Shown here: piece after piece, positions 56,275 to 64,000 of the stretch
Layout of the letters: each line of letters opens with the position of its first letter
Numbering within the stretch: position 1 is the stretch's first letter
Origin: Streptomyces sp. NBC_00569
GTDB lineage: Bacteria > Actinomycetota > Actinomycetes > Streptomycetales > Streptomycetaceae
Length of the DNA stretch: 64,000 bases
Assembly (NCBI RefSeq): GCF_036345255.1
Contig: NZ_CP107783.1
Coordinates: 806,001-870,000, forward strand
Reading direction: 5' to 3'
Made by a program: the position numbers and the translations under genes
The notes under the pieces: generated by a model
Database searches by the model: none
Seen by the model: only the letters and a program-made list of their open reading frames with translations
Told to the model about the DNA's origin: nothing

Positions 56275-56478
56275 TCAACCACGGTGGAACAGGTCCTGCG
56301 GGTCTACGCGCACCCAGCCCTGCCGTGCGGTGGGCGGCCGCGGGACCTCCCGCTGCAGGGCGCGCCATTGGTGCACGAGCGCGTCGTAGATGGGCGTCGG
56401 AGAGGCGGCCCCGCCCCCGCCCAGAGGGGCAGCGTGACGCGGTCGGGGCGCAGGAACGCTTTTGCGCGGGTCGTTCAT
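56275..56478 (-). CDS. Small hypothetical protein
   Basis: Sixty-seven residues (MNDPRKSVPAPRPRHAAPLG at the start, ending DPQDLFHRG). The middle contains IYDALVHQWRALQREVPRPP, a helix of the kind found in small conserved streptomycete proteins. Its stop lies 55 bases upstream of the ArsR start on the same strand. The ribosome-binding site is weak and it is surrounded by decayed sequence, so it may itself be a remnant. Confidence 0.4.
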   Translation of the reverse strand: MNDPRKSVPAPRPRHAAPLGGGGAASPTPIYDALVHQWRALQREVPRPPTARQGWVRVDPQDLFHRG

Positions 56479-56612
56479 GCGCTGCCCAACGATCGCGTCC
56501 GCTCCTGGCCACGCCATTGGAGGGGGATCTTTCCCAGGACACACATCCGGACGGCGACGGCACGCCCTGCGCAGCTCCCTGTCCGCCCTTCCGTCGCCGC
56601 GAAACGGCTCGG

Positions 56613-56973
56613 TCACACGTCCAGCGCGAGCCTCGGTCCGGCGCTCCGCGACACGCACAGCAGCATCGCCCGATTCTCGGCGTGTTCCTGATCGGTGAGC
56701 AGGTCGTCGCGGTGTTCGGGACTATCCGGCCAGGACCGGCGTCTCGCACGTGCCGCACGCTCCCTGGCGGCAACTGCTCAAGACGCGTACGCCCGTGCGG
56801 TCCAGAGCGTCGAGGGTCGACGAAGTCGCGCGTCCTGCGCTTCCCTCCGGTGCGGTTCCCTGCGGGGCCGGCCGATCTCTCGGCTCGAGATGGAGGTCTT
56901 CCGCACCGCACTGGTCCGCCGCATCGAACGCCTGGAGCCCGCCGCTCCGGAGACCCCGTTTCGTGCACAACAC
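56613..56973 (-). pseudogene. Remnant of a VanB-type reductase (2Fe-2S ferredoxin domain)
   Basis: In one frame the minus strand reads LDALDRTGVRVLSSCRQGAC and GTCETPVLAG, the Cys-x4-Cys-x2-Cys region of a plant-type ferredoxin domain; a stop follows. The natural C-terminus, PEHRDDLLTDQEHAENRAML then LCVSRSAGPRLALDV, is in another frame, so at least one frame change has occurred near 56722. The FAD/NAD-binding N-terminal two thirds of a vanillate-demethylase-reductase-like protein are missing. The nearby P450 at 57067 could once have used such a partner. Confidence 0.75.
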
Positions 56974-57066
56974 GCTGCGCGGCTGGGTCTTCGGTCCCGG
57001 TGCGCGTGGTGGCCGGGTGAGCGTGTGGAGCTTCGGCCGCCGCGCGCGCCCCGACCTGGGTCAGGG

Positions 57067-58290
57067 TCAGCCCTTCGTCAGCCTCATGGGGATCGCCTTC
57101 AGGCCTCCGACGATGAAGCCGCCTGCGGGTGCCAACGAGTCTGCGGGCAGGGCGAGTTCCATGTCGGGGAAGCGGTCGAAGAGCGCCGGGAGGGCGACCG
57201 CGGCTTCCATACGGGCCAGGGGTGCGCCCAGGCAGCGGTGGACTCCGTGGCCGAAGCTGAGGTGTTCGGCGCTCGGCCGCCGGGCGTCGTACTGCCCGGC
57301 GGTGTCACCGTGTTGCTGCGGATCGCGGCCGGTGGCCGCGAACGACGGCAGGATCGCCTCGCCCTTGCGGATCGTGGGGCCGCCCAGGATCTCGATGTCC
57401 TCGACGGCGAACCGGAGCGGAAGGTTGGCGACACTGGGGGCCCAGCGGAGGGTCTCCTCGATCACGTCGTTCCAGGAGAGCTCGCCCGCACGGACCAGTT
57501 CGAGCTGCTCCGGGTGCGTGAGCAGGGCGTGAACGGCGTTGCCTATGAGGTTGACCGTGGTCTCGTGGCCCGCGACGAGAACGAGCAGGAGCGTGTCGAT
57601 CAGCTCCTGTTCGGTCATCCGGTGACCATCCTCGTCCCGGGCCGCGACGAGCACACTGGTCAGGTCCGACGCGGGCTCCTCGCGCTTGAGGGCGGCCAGC
57701 CCCTTCAGCAGCGCCTGGATCTCGACGAACGCCGCGCCCGCCTCCACGGGGTCGACGGAGGTCATGATGATCTCGGACAGCCGGGCCAGTTCGGCGCGGG
57801 TGTCGCCCTCGGGGATGCCGAAGAGCTCGCAGATGACCTGCATCGGCAGTCGGTGCGTGAAGCCCTCGCGGAGGTCGACCACGGATCCCGGGGGCACCGC
57901 GGCGAGTTCGTCCAGGAGGGCGGCGGTGATGCGCTCGACCGAGGGCAGCATGGCGTCGGTACGGCGTGCCGTGAACGCCGGTGCGATGAGCTTGCGCAGC
58001 CGTCGGTGGTCGCTCCCGTACGCGGTGAACATGTTGTTCACGCCGACCCAGGTGGCCAGCCAGGACTCGTGGTACTCGCCGCGCTGCCACGCGGGCCAGT
58101 GCAGGCGGGCGTCCTTGGACACGCGCGGGTCGGTCAGCAGATCCTTGACCAGGCTGTGGCTGGTGATGGCCCATGCCTCGGGGCCGTCCGGGAGCCGGAC
58201 GAGCGTCGCCGGGCCCAAGGCGCTCAGCCGGGCGGCCTCGGCGTGGATGTCGGCGCCTGCCGGGTCGAGTGCGACGGGTTGCGGTCCCAT
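57067..58290 (-). CDS. Cytochrome P450, CYP107-like
   Basis: A protein of 407 residues from the ATG at 58290 after AGGAGC. Signatures: the I-helix [19 protein letters not shown] near 240-258, the K-helix ETLR in [17 protein letters not shown] near 283, and the haem loop [20 protein letters not shown] near 345-364. The acid-alcohol pair (Glu-Thr in HETT) is intact. Actinobacterial P450s of this kind hydroxylate macrolides or small molecules. Electron-transfer partners are not adjacent apart from the broken reductase at 56613. It appears monocistronic. Confidence 0.93.
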   Translation of the reverse strand: MGPQPVALDPAGADIHAEAARLSALGPATLVRLPDGPEAWAITSHSLVKDLLTDPRVSKDARLHWPAWQRGEYHESWLATWVGVNNMFTAYGSDHRRLRKLIAPAFTARRTDAMLPSVERITAALLDELAAVPPGSVVDLREGFTHRLPMQVICELFGIPEGDTRAELARLSEIIMTSVDPVEAGAAFVEIQALLKGLAALKREEPASDLTSVLVAARDEDGHRMTEQELIDTLLLVLVAGHETTVNLIGNAVHALLTHPEQLELVRAGELSWNDVIEETLRWAPSVANLPLRFAVEDIEILGGPTIRKGEAILPSFAATGRDPQQHGDTAGQYDARRPSAEHLSFGHGVHRCLGAPLARMEAAVALPALFDRFPDMELALPADSLAPAGGFIVGGLKAIPMRLTKG

Positions 58291-58651
58291 GAAATGGCTC
58301 CTGTCTGATCGGGATCTCGGGGCCGTACGGTGACGCGCCGCCCCGCGGCGCGAGAGCCCGTAGGAACGTACCCAAGATCATTACGACCGTCAGGCACCGA
58401 TGGCCGGTTCGATGCGGGCGGACCAGGGTTGCCGGTCGCTCGATGACGGTCGCGGCGGTGCGGACGCGGACGGCCCCCTTAAGCCGCCCGGTCCTCGACG
58501 GGCCCCGTCTTGGCCGAAAGTCAACCGCTCGACGGTCCGTCAAGAGCAGGCCGCACACAGCCGTGTTGGCACGGAAGACGGACCGGAGTCGCTGCCCGCA
58601 GGCGACCGACTCCACGCCCCTTCCTCGGCCACCGCCTCGAGCGAGACACCG
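58291..58651. other. Gene-free region between P450 and decayed sequence
   Basis: About 360 bases. Open frames here are shadows of neighbouring composition without start sites. The P450 promoter probably lies near 58300-58400; no confident hexamers were found. Confidence 0.45.
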
Positions 58652-58984
58652 CGCTCGACTCGCCCCGGCTGGCAGCCCGAGGCGCTTCAGGTGGTCGAGG
58701 GTGAGTGCGCGCAGGAAGCTCCCGGCGTCGAACGCCTCGCCGACTGCGACCACGCCCGTCACCGCCCGGTCACCTCGGAGAAGGCGCGCGAGGCCCTCGA
58801 CGACGAGCGGCGCCGTGACGGCGTGGATGTCACGGCCTCCCGCCACCGCGCGGCGCGTCTCGTGACCGCGGGTCACGACGGCCTCCACGAGGAAGGACTG
58901 CGCGGAACGGCCCTCGGCGTCGGCGGGTACGGGCTCGGGGGTGCCCTCCGCGCGGATGCCGCGCCGAGGCGCGAGGTTCATCAT
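58652..58984 (-). pseudogene. C-terminal fragment of a saccharopine-dehydrogenase-like gene
   Basis: The minus strand encodes RSAQSFLVEAVVTRGHETRR, GGRDIHAVTAPLVVEGLARL and GEAFDAGSFLRAL, the C-terminal pattern of saccharopine-dehydrogenase-like NAD(P)-binding proteins. The Rossmann N-terminus is absent, and no stop closes the frame at the expected end; it runs on as a shadow antisense to other sequence. The fragment may have been left by a deletion. An ATG at 58984 overlaps the stop of the next upstream frame, which may be fortuitous. Confidence 0.55.
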
Positions 58985-59241
58985 CGCGCGCCTCGGGGGT
59001 TCGTCCGGGGAGTGTGCGCGGCCCAGGGCGTGACGGCGACCCGGCCACCCAGCGCGTGTTCGTACAGGACGAGTCCGCTGCCCCTCTCGCGGTCGAGCCG
59101 GTCGCGGACGAGGCCGGCGACGCGCGCGTCCCGCGCGGAGCCGAACGCGACCACGGTGAAGCGGCCGGCCCGGGCTTGGCGCGGGAGCGTGTCCAGGCCG
59201 GCCGTCGCGGCGGCACGGGCCGACATGGGGACCTCTGCCAT
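58981..59241 (-). CDS. Short ORF of uncertain reality
   Basis: Eighty-six residues if started at 59241 (MAEVPMSARAAATAGLDTLP at the start). It contains RFTVVAFGSARDARVAGLV and a C-terminal EHALGGRVAVTPWAA with a beta-rich look similar to glycosidase ends. Its TGA overlaps the ATG of the saccharopine-dehydrogenase-like fragment. It may be the remainder of a larger gene in the same decayed region. No family is assigned. Confidence 0.3.
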   Translation of the reverse strand: MAEVPMSARAAATAGLDTLPRQARAGRFTVVAFGSARDARVAGLVRDRLDRERGSGLVLYEHALGGRVAVTPWAAHTPRTNPRGAR

Positions 59242-59516
59242 GCTGCGGCGACACGTCACCCGCGTCACCGGCCTGCCGCCCGAGGCCGGCCGGGGGGCGT
59301 TCGGCGGCCGGTGACACGCGCCGCGCGCGATGCGACCCCCAGGATCACCGAACCCTCACCCTAAAGCTGAGGTCGAGGTGACACTCGACGGGACGCATCT
59401 CGGGGCGACGCCGGGGAGCACTCCTGGGGTGGCCGCGTCGGCACCCGCCTGGTACTGCCGGTCCCAGGAAGACGGGACGCCTGGCTGTCGGCGCCGCTCC
59501 GCCGCACGCTGGTGCC

Positions 59517-60224
59517 ATGACGAAAACACTCATCACCGGAGCGAACAAGGGTCTCGGCTTCGAGACCGCCCGTCGGCTCGTCGCCGCAGGCCACACCGTC
59601 TACGTGGGCAGCCGCGACCCGGAGCGCGGCCGCCGCGCCGCTGAGCGGCTCGGCTCACTCTGGGTTCAGCTCGACGTCACGGACGACGCTTCCGTCGCCG
59701 CCGCCGCCAAGGCCATCGAGGCCGACGGCGGACTTGACGTGCTGATCAACAACGCCGGCATCGAGGGCCGGACCCCTGACGGCGGCGTGATCGGCGCCGC
59801 GGACGTGACGGCCGACGAGATGCGGTCGACCTTCGAGACGAACGTCTTCGGCGTCGTACGTGTCACCCACGCGTTCCTGCCCCTGCTGCAGAAGTCCGAG
59901 GCGCCGGTCGTGGTCAACCTGAGCAGCGGCCTGGCATCGCTGGCGCGGGTCACCGACGCGGGTACGCCGACCCACGCCTATCCCGGAGTCGCCTACCCGG
60001 CGTCGAAGACGGCGGTGAACATGATCACCGTGCAGTACGCGAAGGCGTTCCCCGGCATGCGGATCAACGCGGTCGAGCCCGGCTACACCGCGACGGACCT
60101 GAACGCCCACACCGGCATCCAGACCGTCGAGGAGGGCGCCGAGATCATCGTGCGCATGGCCCAGCTGGGCCCCGACGGCCCGACCGGCACGTACGTAGCC
60201 GCGGAGGGCCCGCTCCCCTGGTGA
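59517..60224 (+). CDS. Short-chain dehydrogenase/reductase
   Basis: A protein of 235 residues. SDR motifs: TGANKGLGFE (7-16), NNAGIEG near 79, a VVNLSSGLASLA strand with the catalytic Ser near 128, and the catalytic Tyr in GVAYPASKTAVNM near 160 with Lys four residues later. It lacks a strong ribosome-binding site. The preceding decayed sequence on the other strand gives no context for its substrate. Close relatives are common in streptomycetes as broad-specificity carbonyl reductases. Confidence 0.88.
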   Translation: MTKTLITGANKGLGFETARRLVAAGHTVYVGSRDPERGRRAAERLGSLWVQLDVTDDASVAAAAKAIEADGGLDVLINNAGIEGRTPDGGVIGAADVTADEMRSTFETNVFGVVRVTHAFLPLLQKSEAPVVVNLSSGLASLARVTDAGTPTHAYPGVAYPASKTAVNMITVQYAKAFPGMRINAVEPGYTATDLNAHTGIQTVEEGAEIIVRMAQLGPDGPTGTYVAAEGPLPW

Positions 60225-60253
60225 CGACGCGGGTCGCCCGACGGGCCCCCGCC

Positions 60254-61231
60254 TCACACCAGTCCGTCCGCCATGTCCCGCGTGACGTCACGTCCCCCGC
60301 GTACACGCCGCGCGAGGTTGGCGGCGGCATCGGGCCACGCGGGATGGTCGAAGGAGAAGCCCGCGTCGAGCAGCCGGCCCGGGACGACGCGGCGGCTCTT
60401 CAGAAGGAGTTCGGTGTCCGAGCGGAGCGCGAACGCGCCGAGTTCGGCCATCCACTTCGTCGCGGGCAGGCCCACCGGGACGCCCCATGCCGTACGAAGC
60501 GCGCGCATGAAGTCACGCTGCGGCAGCGGCTCTGGGGCGGCGAGGTTCACGGGCCCGTCCAGGTCGTCGCGTTCGATCAGGAACCGGACCGCTCGGGCGA
60601 AGTCACGGTCGTAGATCCAGGACACGTACTGGCCGCCGCCCGCGACCGGACCGCCGAGGCCGAGTCTGGCCAGGCGCAGGAGGATGTCGAAGACGCCGCC
60701 GCGGTCGGGGCTCATGACCATCGCGGAGCGCAGGGCGGCCTTGCGGGTGTGCGGGGTGTCCGCCCGCTCCTGCGCTCGCTCCCACGCCTTGGCGATCTCG
60801 ACGCTGTAGCTCCAGTAGCCGGGGACGCCGGCCTCGTCGCCGCCGAGCACGCCGGTCGCCTCGTCGTTCGGTGCGGCGAAGCTGTGGGCGTAGACGGTCG
60901 CCGTACTCATCTGCAGCCACACCCTCGGAGGTCGCGCGGCGGCGGCGACGGCCTCGCCGACGACTTCGGCGGACCGCACGCGCGAGTCCATCATGGCCCG
61001 GAGGTTGGCGGGGGTGTAGCGGCAACTGACGCTGCGTCCGGCGAGGTTGATCACGGCATCGCTGCCGTCGACGGCCTCGGCCCAAGGCCCCAGGGTCTCG
61101 CCGTCCCAGCGCGTTTCCCCCTCGCGCACCGGCCGCCGCGTGAGGACCACGACTTCGTGTCCCGCTTCGGCCAGTTCACGCTTCAGGATCGTCCCCACCT
61201 GCCCGGTGCCGCCGGGTATCACGATCTTCAT
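60254..61231 (-). CDS. TIGR01777-type NAD-dependent epimerase-like protein (SulA/YfcH family)
   Basis: A protein of 325 residues. It opens with the dinucleotide-binding MKIVIPGGTGQVGTILKREL and contains VINLAGRSVSCRYTPANLRA, MMDSRVRSAEVVGEAVAAAA, the epimerase-like STATVYAHS, QYVSWIYDRDFARAVRFLIE and the DUF1731-type C-terminal KWMAELGAFALRSDTELLLK. The catalytic YxxxK-like position is degenerate, as usual in this family. It converges on the SDR gene at 59517. A perfect palindrome sits upstream at 61271. Confidence 0.9.
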   Translation of the reverse strand: MKIVIPGGTGQVGTILKRELAEAGHEVVVLTRRPVREGETRWDGETLGPWAEAVDGSDAVINLAGRSVSCRYTPANLRAMMDSRVRSAEVVGEAVAAAARPPRVWLQMSTATVYAHSFAAPNDEATGVLGGDEAGVPGYWSYSVEIAKAWERAQERADTPHTRKAALRSAMVMSPDRGGVFDILLRLARLGLGGPVAGGGQYVSWIYDRDFARAVRFLIERDDLDGPVNLAAPEPLPQRDFMRALRTAWGVPVGLPATKWMAELGAFALRSDTELLLKSRRVVPGRLLDAGFSFDHPAWPDAAANLARRVRGGRDVTRDMADGLV

Positions 61232-61270
61232 GGAGCCCCCTCATCGCGTCGGCACCACCCTAGCGCAGAC

Positions 61271-61288
61271 ATTTGAACGTGTTCAAAT
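61271..61288. promoter_or_regulatory. Perfect 8+8 palindrome, TetR-type operator candidate
   Basis: ATTTGAAC-GT-GTTCAAAT lies 40 bases upstream of the epimerase-like gene and 27 bases beyond the stop of the oxidoreductase gene. TTGAAC/GTTCAA half-sites are typical of TetR-type operators in actinobacteria. No TetR gene is adjacent, so the regulator would act from elsewhere. Confidence 0.6.
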
Positions 61289-61314
61289 CGAGAAGGGAGT
61301 AGTCGAGAAGGCCC

Positions 61315-62109
61315 TCAGCCCCGGTCGCGGACGTGCAGACCGAGCCCCCTCGCACCCGGGGTCTCCACCCCCGGCAGGAGCCTCATGTCGTGGTCGTAGT
61401 CCCCGCCCGTGAGCGACCGGAAGGGGACCGGCGTGGCCGTGAAGAGTGTGTCGAGCCGTCGGGCGTACTCCTTCCGTGCCGTGACGAAGCGGTCGTCGGG
61501 GAGCTCGTTCGCGCTGTACACCGCGAACGGCTCCAGCGGGCTCATGCCGGTGAACCAGAACAGGCCGTGCTGGACGGGGTGCAGGACGTCGTCGAGGCTT
61601 CCGTGGATGCCTCGATCGGAGAACGCCGACTCGCGCGCGCCGACGGTCACCGACACGAGCGCCCGCCTGCCCGGCAGGGAGCTTTCGCCGTACGGCGGCG
61701 GGACCGCGGGGCCGTACGCGAAGCCGCTCGTGAAGACCCGGTCGATCCAGCCCTTGAGGATCGCGGGCGCCGAGAACCACCACATCGGGAACTGCAGGAC
61801 CACTGCGTCCGACCAGCGCACCTTCTCCTGCTCCGCCGCGACGTCGGGCGACAGACCGCCCGAGAGCGTCGCCCGCTCGGAGTCGGCCATCACGTGCAGC
61901 CGGCCCGCTCCGGTGTGCTCGGGGAAGTCGTCGGCGTCCACCGTCGCCTTCCACTTCATCGCGTAGAGGTCGGACACCTTCACCTCATGTCCTGCCGTGC
62001 GCAGGTGCTCGACCGCGAAGTCGGTCAACGCGGAGTTGAGCGAACGGGGTTCCGGGTGGGCGCTGACCACGAGGATCTTCTTGGGCCGCCGAGGCGTCGT
62101 GTCGTTCAT
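61315..62109 (-). CDS. NAD(P)H-dependent flavin oxidoreductase (NQO/KefF-like)
   Basis: A protein of 264 residues from the ATG at 62109. Flavodoxin-like pattern: KKILVVSAHPEPRSLNSALT near the N-terminus, then HEVKVSDLYAMKWKATVDAD, VVLQFPMWWFSAPAILKGWI, GFAYGPAVPPPYGESSLPGR and VTVGARESAFSDRGIHGSLD. Such enzymes are quinone or flavin reductases. It diverges from the XRE/MmyB regulator at 62207 with 97 bases between starts, a classical regulator-reductase pair, so it is the probable target. Confidence 0.9.
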   Translation of the reverse strand: MNDTTPRRPKKILVVSAHPEPRSLNSALTDFAVEHLRTAGHEVKVSDLYAMKWKATVDADDFPEHTGAGRLHVMADSERATLSGGLSPDVAAEQEKVRWSDAVVLQFPMWWFSAPAILKGWIDRVFTSGFAYGPAVPPPYGESSLPGRRALVSVTVGARESAFSDRGIHGSLDDVLHPVQHGLFWFTGMSPLEPFAVYSANELPDDRFVTARKEYARRLDTLFTATPVPFRSLTGGDYDHDMRLLPGVETPGARGLGLHVRDRG

Positions 62110-62206
62110 GCCACCACGTTCGCCCGGGCGCGTCCGGGCAGCCAGCACCCTGGTCAACGGCGGAACGCTGATCCTGGTACTGCGAGGACCACGCATACTT
62201 GGGCCC

Positions 62207-63103
62207 ATGGACGGCGTGAACCACATCGGGGGAACGGACGCGGTTACCACCCTCACCACCGGCGGCTCGCAGCACGGTCTCGGTGACTTTCTCCGCGCCC
62301 GCCGCGCGCGCGTCGCACCGGAGCACGTCGGGCTCTCCGGCGGCCGCCGCCGACGGGTGCGGGGACTGCGCCGCGAGGAGCTGGCGCAGCTCGCCGGGAT
62401 CAGCGTGGACTACTACGTGCGCCTGGAACAGGGCCGCGCCACTCAGCCGTCCGCCGAGGTCGTCGACGCGCTCGCCGGAGCGCTCGGCCTCGACACGGCG
62501 GAGCGCGGGCATCTCGCCACCCTGGCAGGCGCCCGGCGGGGCCCCGCGCCCGAGGCCCGGGTGAGCCCGATGCTGCGGCGGCTCCTCGACTCCATGGCCG
62601 GCTTCCCGGCCTTCGCCACGAACCACCGCCTGGACGTGGTGGCGTGGAACGCGCTCGGCGCCGAGCTGATCGGCGGCCTGGCCGAGCCGGCCCGCCGCGA
62701 CCGCAACAACGCGCGGTACCTGTTCCTCGACCCCGCCTCGCGCGTCGTCCACCCGGAGTGGGAGGACCGGGCGGCGGAGGCCGTGGGCCAGCTGCGCGTC
62801 TGGTCGGGGCGCTACCCGGACGACACGGAACTGGCGGGCCTCATCGCCGAACTCACCTCGCACAGCGCGGAGTTCAGGCGCATCTGGGACAGCGGCGAGG
62901 TCGTGATGTGCGCGGCGGGGCGCAAGCGCCTGAGGCACCCGGTGGCCGGGCTGCTCACCCTGGACTTCGAGACGCTGCACGTACCGGCCGCGCCCGGCGA
63001 GACGGGCCTGGTGGTGCATGTCTTCAGCGCCGAGGACGGCAGCGAGGAGGCCGCGGCTCTCGCACGGCTGACCGAAACCGTTACAGTGTCGGACAGGCCG
63101 TGA
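62207..63103 (+). CDS. XRE/MmyB-type regulator
   Basis: A protein of 298 residues from the ATG at 62207; CATACT at 62194-62199 ends seven bases upstream, suggesting a leaderless transcript. The helix-turn-helix LRREELAQLAGISVDYYVRL and EQGRATQPSAEVV matches that of the regulator at 28607. The MmyB ligand domain follows (FATNHRLDVVAWNALGAELI, HPVAGLLTLDFETLHVPAAP). It probably represses the divergent oxidoreductase. Its TGA stop lies inside the conserved core of the ZTP riboswitch that precedes folD, so its 3' end and the riboswitch share bases. Confidence 0.88.
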   Translation: MDGVNHIGGTDAVTTLTTGGSQHGLGDFLRARRARVAPEHVGLSGGRRRRVRGLRREELAQLAGISVDYYVRLEQGRATQPSAEVVDALAGALGLDTAERGHLATLAGARRGPAPEARVSPMLRRLLDSMAGFPAFATNHRLDVVAWNALGAELIGGLAEPARRDRNNARYLFLDPASRVVHPEWEDRAAEAVGQLRVWSGRYPDDTELAGLIAELTSHSAEFRRIWDSGEVVMCAAGRKRLRHPVAGLLTLDFETLHVPAAPGETGLVVHVFSAEDGSEEAAALARLTETVTVSDRP

Positions 63104-63174
63104 CTGGCGCTGGGGTGGAGAACCACCGGGGAGCGGCCTGACCAAAGGGTCGATGTATGCCGTGCGCCTGGGCG
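63096..63174 (+). ncRNA. ZTP (pfl) riboswitch upstream of folD
   Basis: The conserved pfl-motif elements are recognisable: GGCCGTGACTGGCG at the 5' side (63097-63110), the stem GGTGG-AGAA-CCACC (63114-63127) followed by GGGGAGC, and the 3' core GCCGTGCGCCTGGGC (63159-63173). Between them is a variable linker. ZTP signals 10-formyl-THF shortage, and folD is a classical target, making the combination convincing. The first element contains the TGA stop of the upstream regulator gene (63101-63103). The spacing to folD (about 30 bases) suits translational or transcriptional control near the ribosome-binding site. Confidence 0.85.
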
Positions 63175-63202
63175 AATGGTCAATGACGCCTGGGAGGCGA
63201 CC

Positions 63203-64000
63203 ATGTCCCCGACACCGACAGCCCACCTCATGGACGGCACCGGCACGGCCCGGCGCCTCGTCGAGGAGTCCGCGGGCAGAGCGGCGGAGCTGGTGAGGCG
63301 TACGGGCTCGGCGCCCTGCCTCGCGACCGTCCTGGTGGGTGAGGATCCCGCCTCCGTCACGTACGTCCGTATGAAGCAGGCCCGCTGCGCCAAGGCCGGT
63401 ATCGAGTCGCGGCGCGTCCAGCTCCCCGCCGAAACGACGACCGCGGAGCTGGTCGCCACTCTCCGCGAGCTGTCGCAGGACGCGTCGGTGCACGGAATCC
63501 TGCTCCAGCACCCCGTGGGCCCGCACATCGACGAACGCGCGGCGTTCGAGGCCATCGCCCCGGAGAAGGACGTCGACGGCGTCACCATGACCTCGTTCGG
63601 CGCGATGGCCTTCGGACTGCCCGGGTTCGTCTCCTGCACACCGGGCGGAATCATGCGGCTCCTCGACGAGTACGACGTCGATGTCGCGGGGCGGCACGCG
63701 GTGGTCGTGGGCCGGAGCGCGATCCTCGGCAAGCCGGCCGGGATGCTCCTGCTCGCCCGGGACGCCACCGTGACGTACTGCCACTCCCGCACGGCCGACC
63801 TGAGCGCGTACGTGCGGGAGGCGGACATCGTGGTGGCGGCCGTGGGCCGGCCCCGGCTCATCCGCGGCGAGGACATCAAGCCCGGCGCGGTCGTGATCGA
63901 CGCGGGCTACAACGCGGGCAACGTCGGCGACGTCGATTTCGACACCGCGGCCGAGCGGGCCCGCCTGATCACTCCCGTCCCCGGCGGGGTGGGCCCCATG
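63203..64000 (+). CDS. folD: Bifunctional methylenetetrahydrofolate dehydrogenase/cyclohydrolase, 3' end cut
   Basis: Interconverts 5,10-methylene-THF, methenyl-THF and 10-formyl-THF. The ATG at 63203 is five bases after GGGAGG. The 266 visible codons include the catalytic Lys in TYVRMKQARCAKAG near 50-63, EKDVDGVTM near 122, the Rossmann GRSAILGKPAGMLLL near 173 and PGGVGPM at the window edge, leaving only about 20 residues outside. Control by the ZTP riboswitch just upstream fits one-carbon metabolism. Confidence 0.95.
   Translation, partial: MSPTPTAHLMDGTGTARRLVEESAGRAAELVRRTGSAPCLATVLVGEDPASVTYVRMKQARCAKAGIESRRVQLPAETTTAELVATLRELSQDASVHGILLQHPVGPHIDERAAFEAIAPEKDVDGVTMTSFGAMAFGLPGFVSCTPGGIMRLLDEYDVDVAGRHAVVVGRSAILGKPAGMLLLARDATVTYCHSRTADLSAYVREADIVVAAVGRPRLIRGEDIKPGAVVIDAGYNAGNVGDVDFDTAAERARLITPVPGGVGPM

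Noticed and set aside
57305..59317. A 670-residue minus-strand protein antisense-free across the decayed region
   Set aside because: It merges the saccharopine-like fragment with an out-of-frame reading of the P450 gene; only the short fragment at 58652-58984 has family character.

Overview
The window is 64 kb of very GC-rich DNA with actinobacterial codon use, many GTG and TTG starts and several apparently leaderless genes. It also holds families typical of streptomycetes: CDPS/P450 pairs, XRE/MmyB regulators, a SpoIIE-type phosphatase, a PucR regulator and a DUF6183-type protein. It reads as accessory chromosome of a Streptomyces or close relative, with no rRNA, one initiator tRNA, no CRISPR array and no recognisable phage.

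Layout. (1) 1-6.5 kb: the 3' part of katG, an HPP-type membrane protein, small membrane or unknown proteins, a YhgE/Pip-type ABC-2 membrane protein, and tRNA-fMet with a strong terminator. (2) 6.5-14.7 kb: aldaric-acid catabolism in two modules. One is GntP-type permease, glucarate dehydratase, KdgD and a divergent IclR regulator. The other is a LysR regulator divergent from an L-talarate/galactarate-type dehydratase, followed by a second kdgD. Both transcription units of the second module are preceded by near-copies of the same 58-bp promoter/operator. (3) 14.7-16.5 kb: small secreted and membrane proteins. (4) 16.9-20.3 kb: three insertion-sequence units joined end to end, the middle one carrying an unknown passenger gene. 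(5) 20.4-25.5 kb: a rifampin monooxygenase (rox), a DUF6461-like protein, a secreted NucA/NucB-type nuclease and a relic of a paralogue of it. (6) 25.7-27.7 kb: a translationally coupled cyclodipeptide synthase and P450, closely resembling the Mycobacterium tuberculosis Rv2275/CYP121 (mycocyclosin) pair. (7) 27.8-43.6 kb: regulators (XRE, AraC, ECF sigma, PucR, TetR), a PhyH oxygenase with a MITE at its stop codon, an amidohydrolase, an O-acyltransferase, a clan-A-like glycosidase and two genes broken by single-base frameshifts. (8) 43.6-64 kb: a sensor SpoIIE phosphatase, small enzymes (PPOX/F420-type, NUDIX-like, SDRs, a second P450), a glycosidase-like protein, an ArsR regulator beside decayed genes, and folD under a ZTP (pfl) riboswitch.

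How the genes work together. The aldarate genes supply uptake, dehydration to 5-keto-4-deoxyglucarate, and decarboxylative dehydration to 2-ketoglutarate semialdehyde; the final semialdehyde dehydrogenase is not in the window. The CDPS should condense two aminoacyl-tRNA-borne residues, probably tyrosines, and the P450 should oxidatively cross-link the product. Most other genes are single-gene units with an adjacent regulator. Strongest leads: the CDPS/CYP121-like pair with altered substrate-pocket residues, the twin LysR-linked promoter elements, the ZTP riboswitch overlapping an upstream stop codon, and the precisely abutted IS cluster. All family assignments were made by reading the sequence without database searches.
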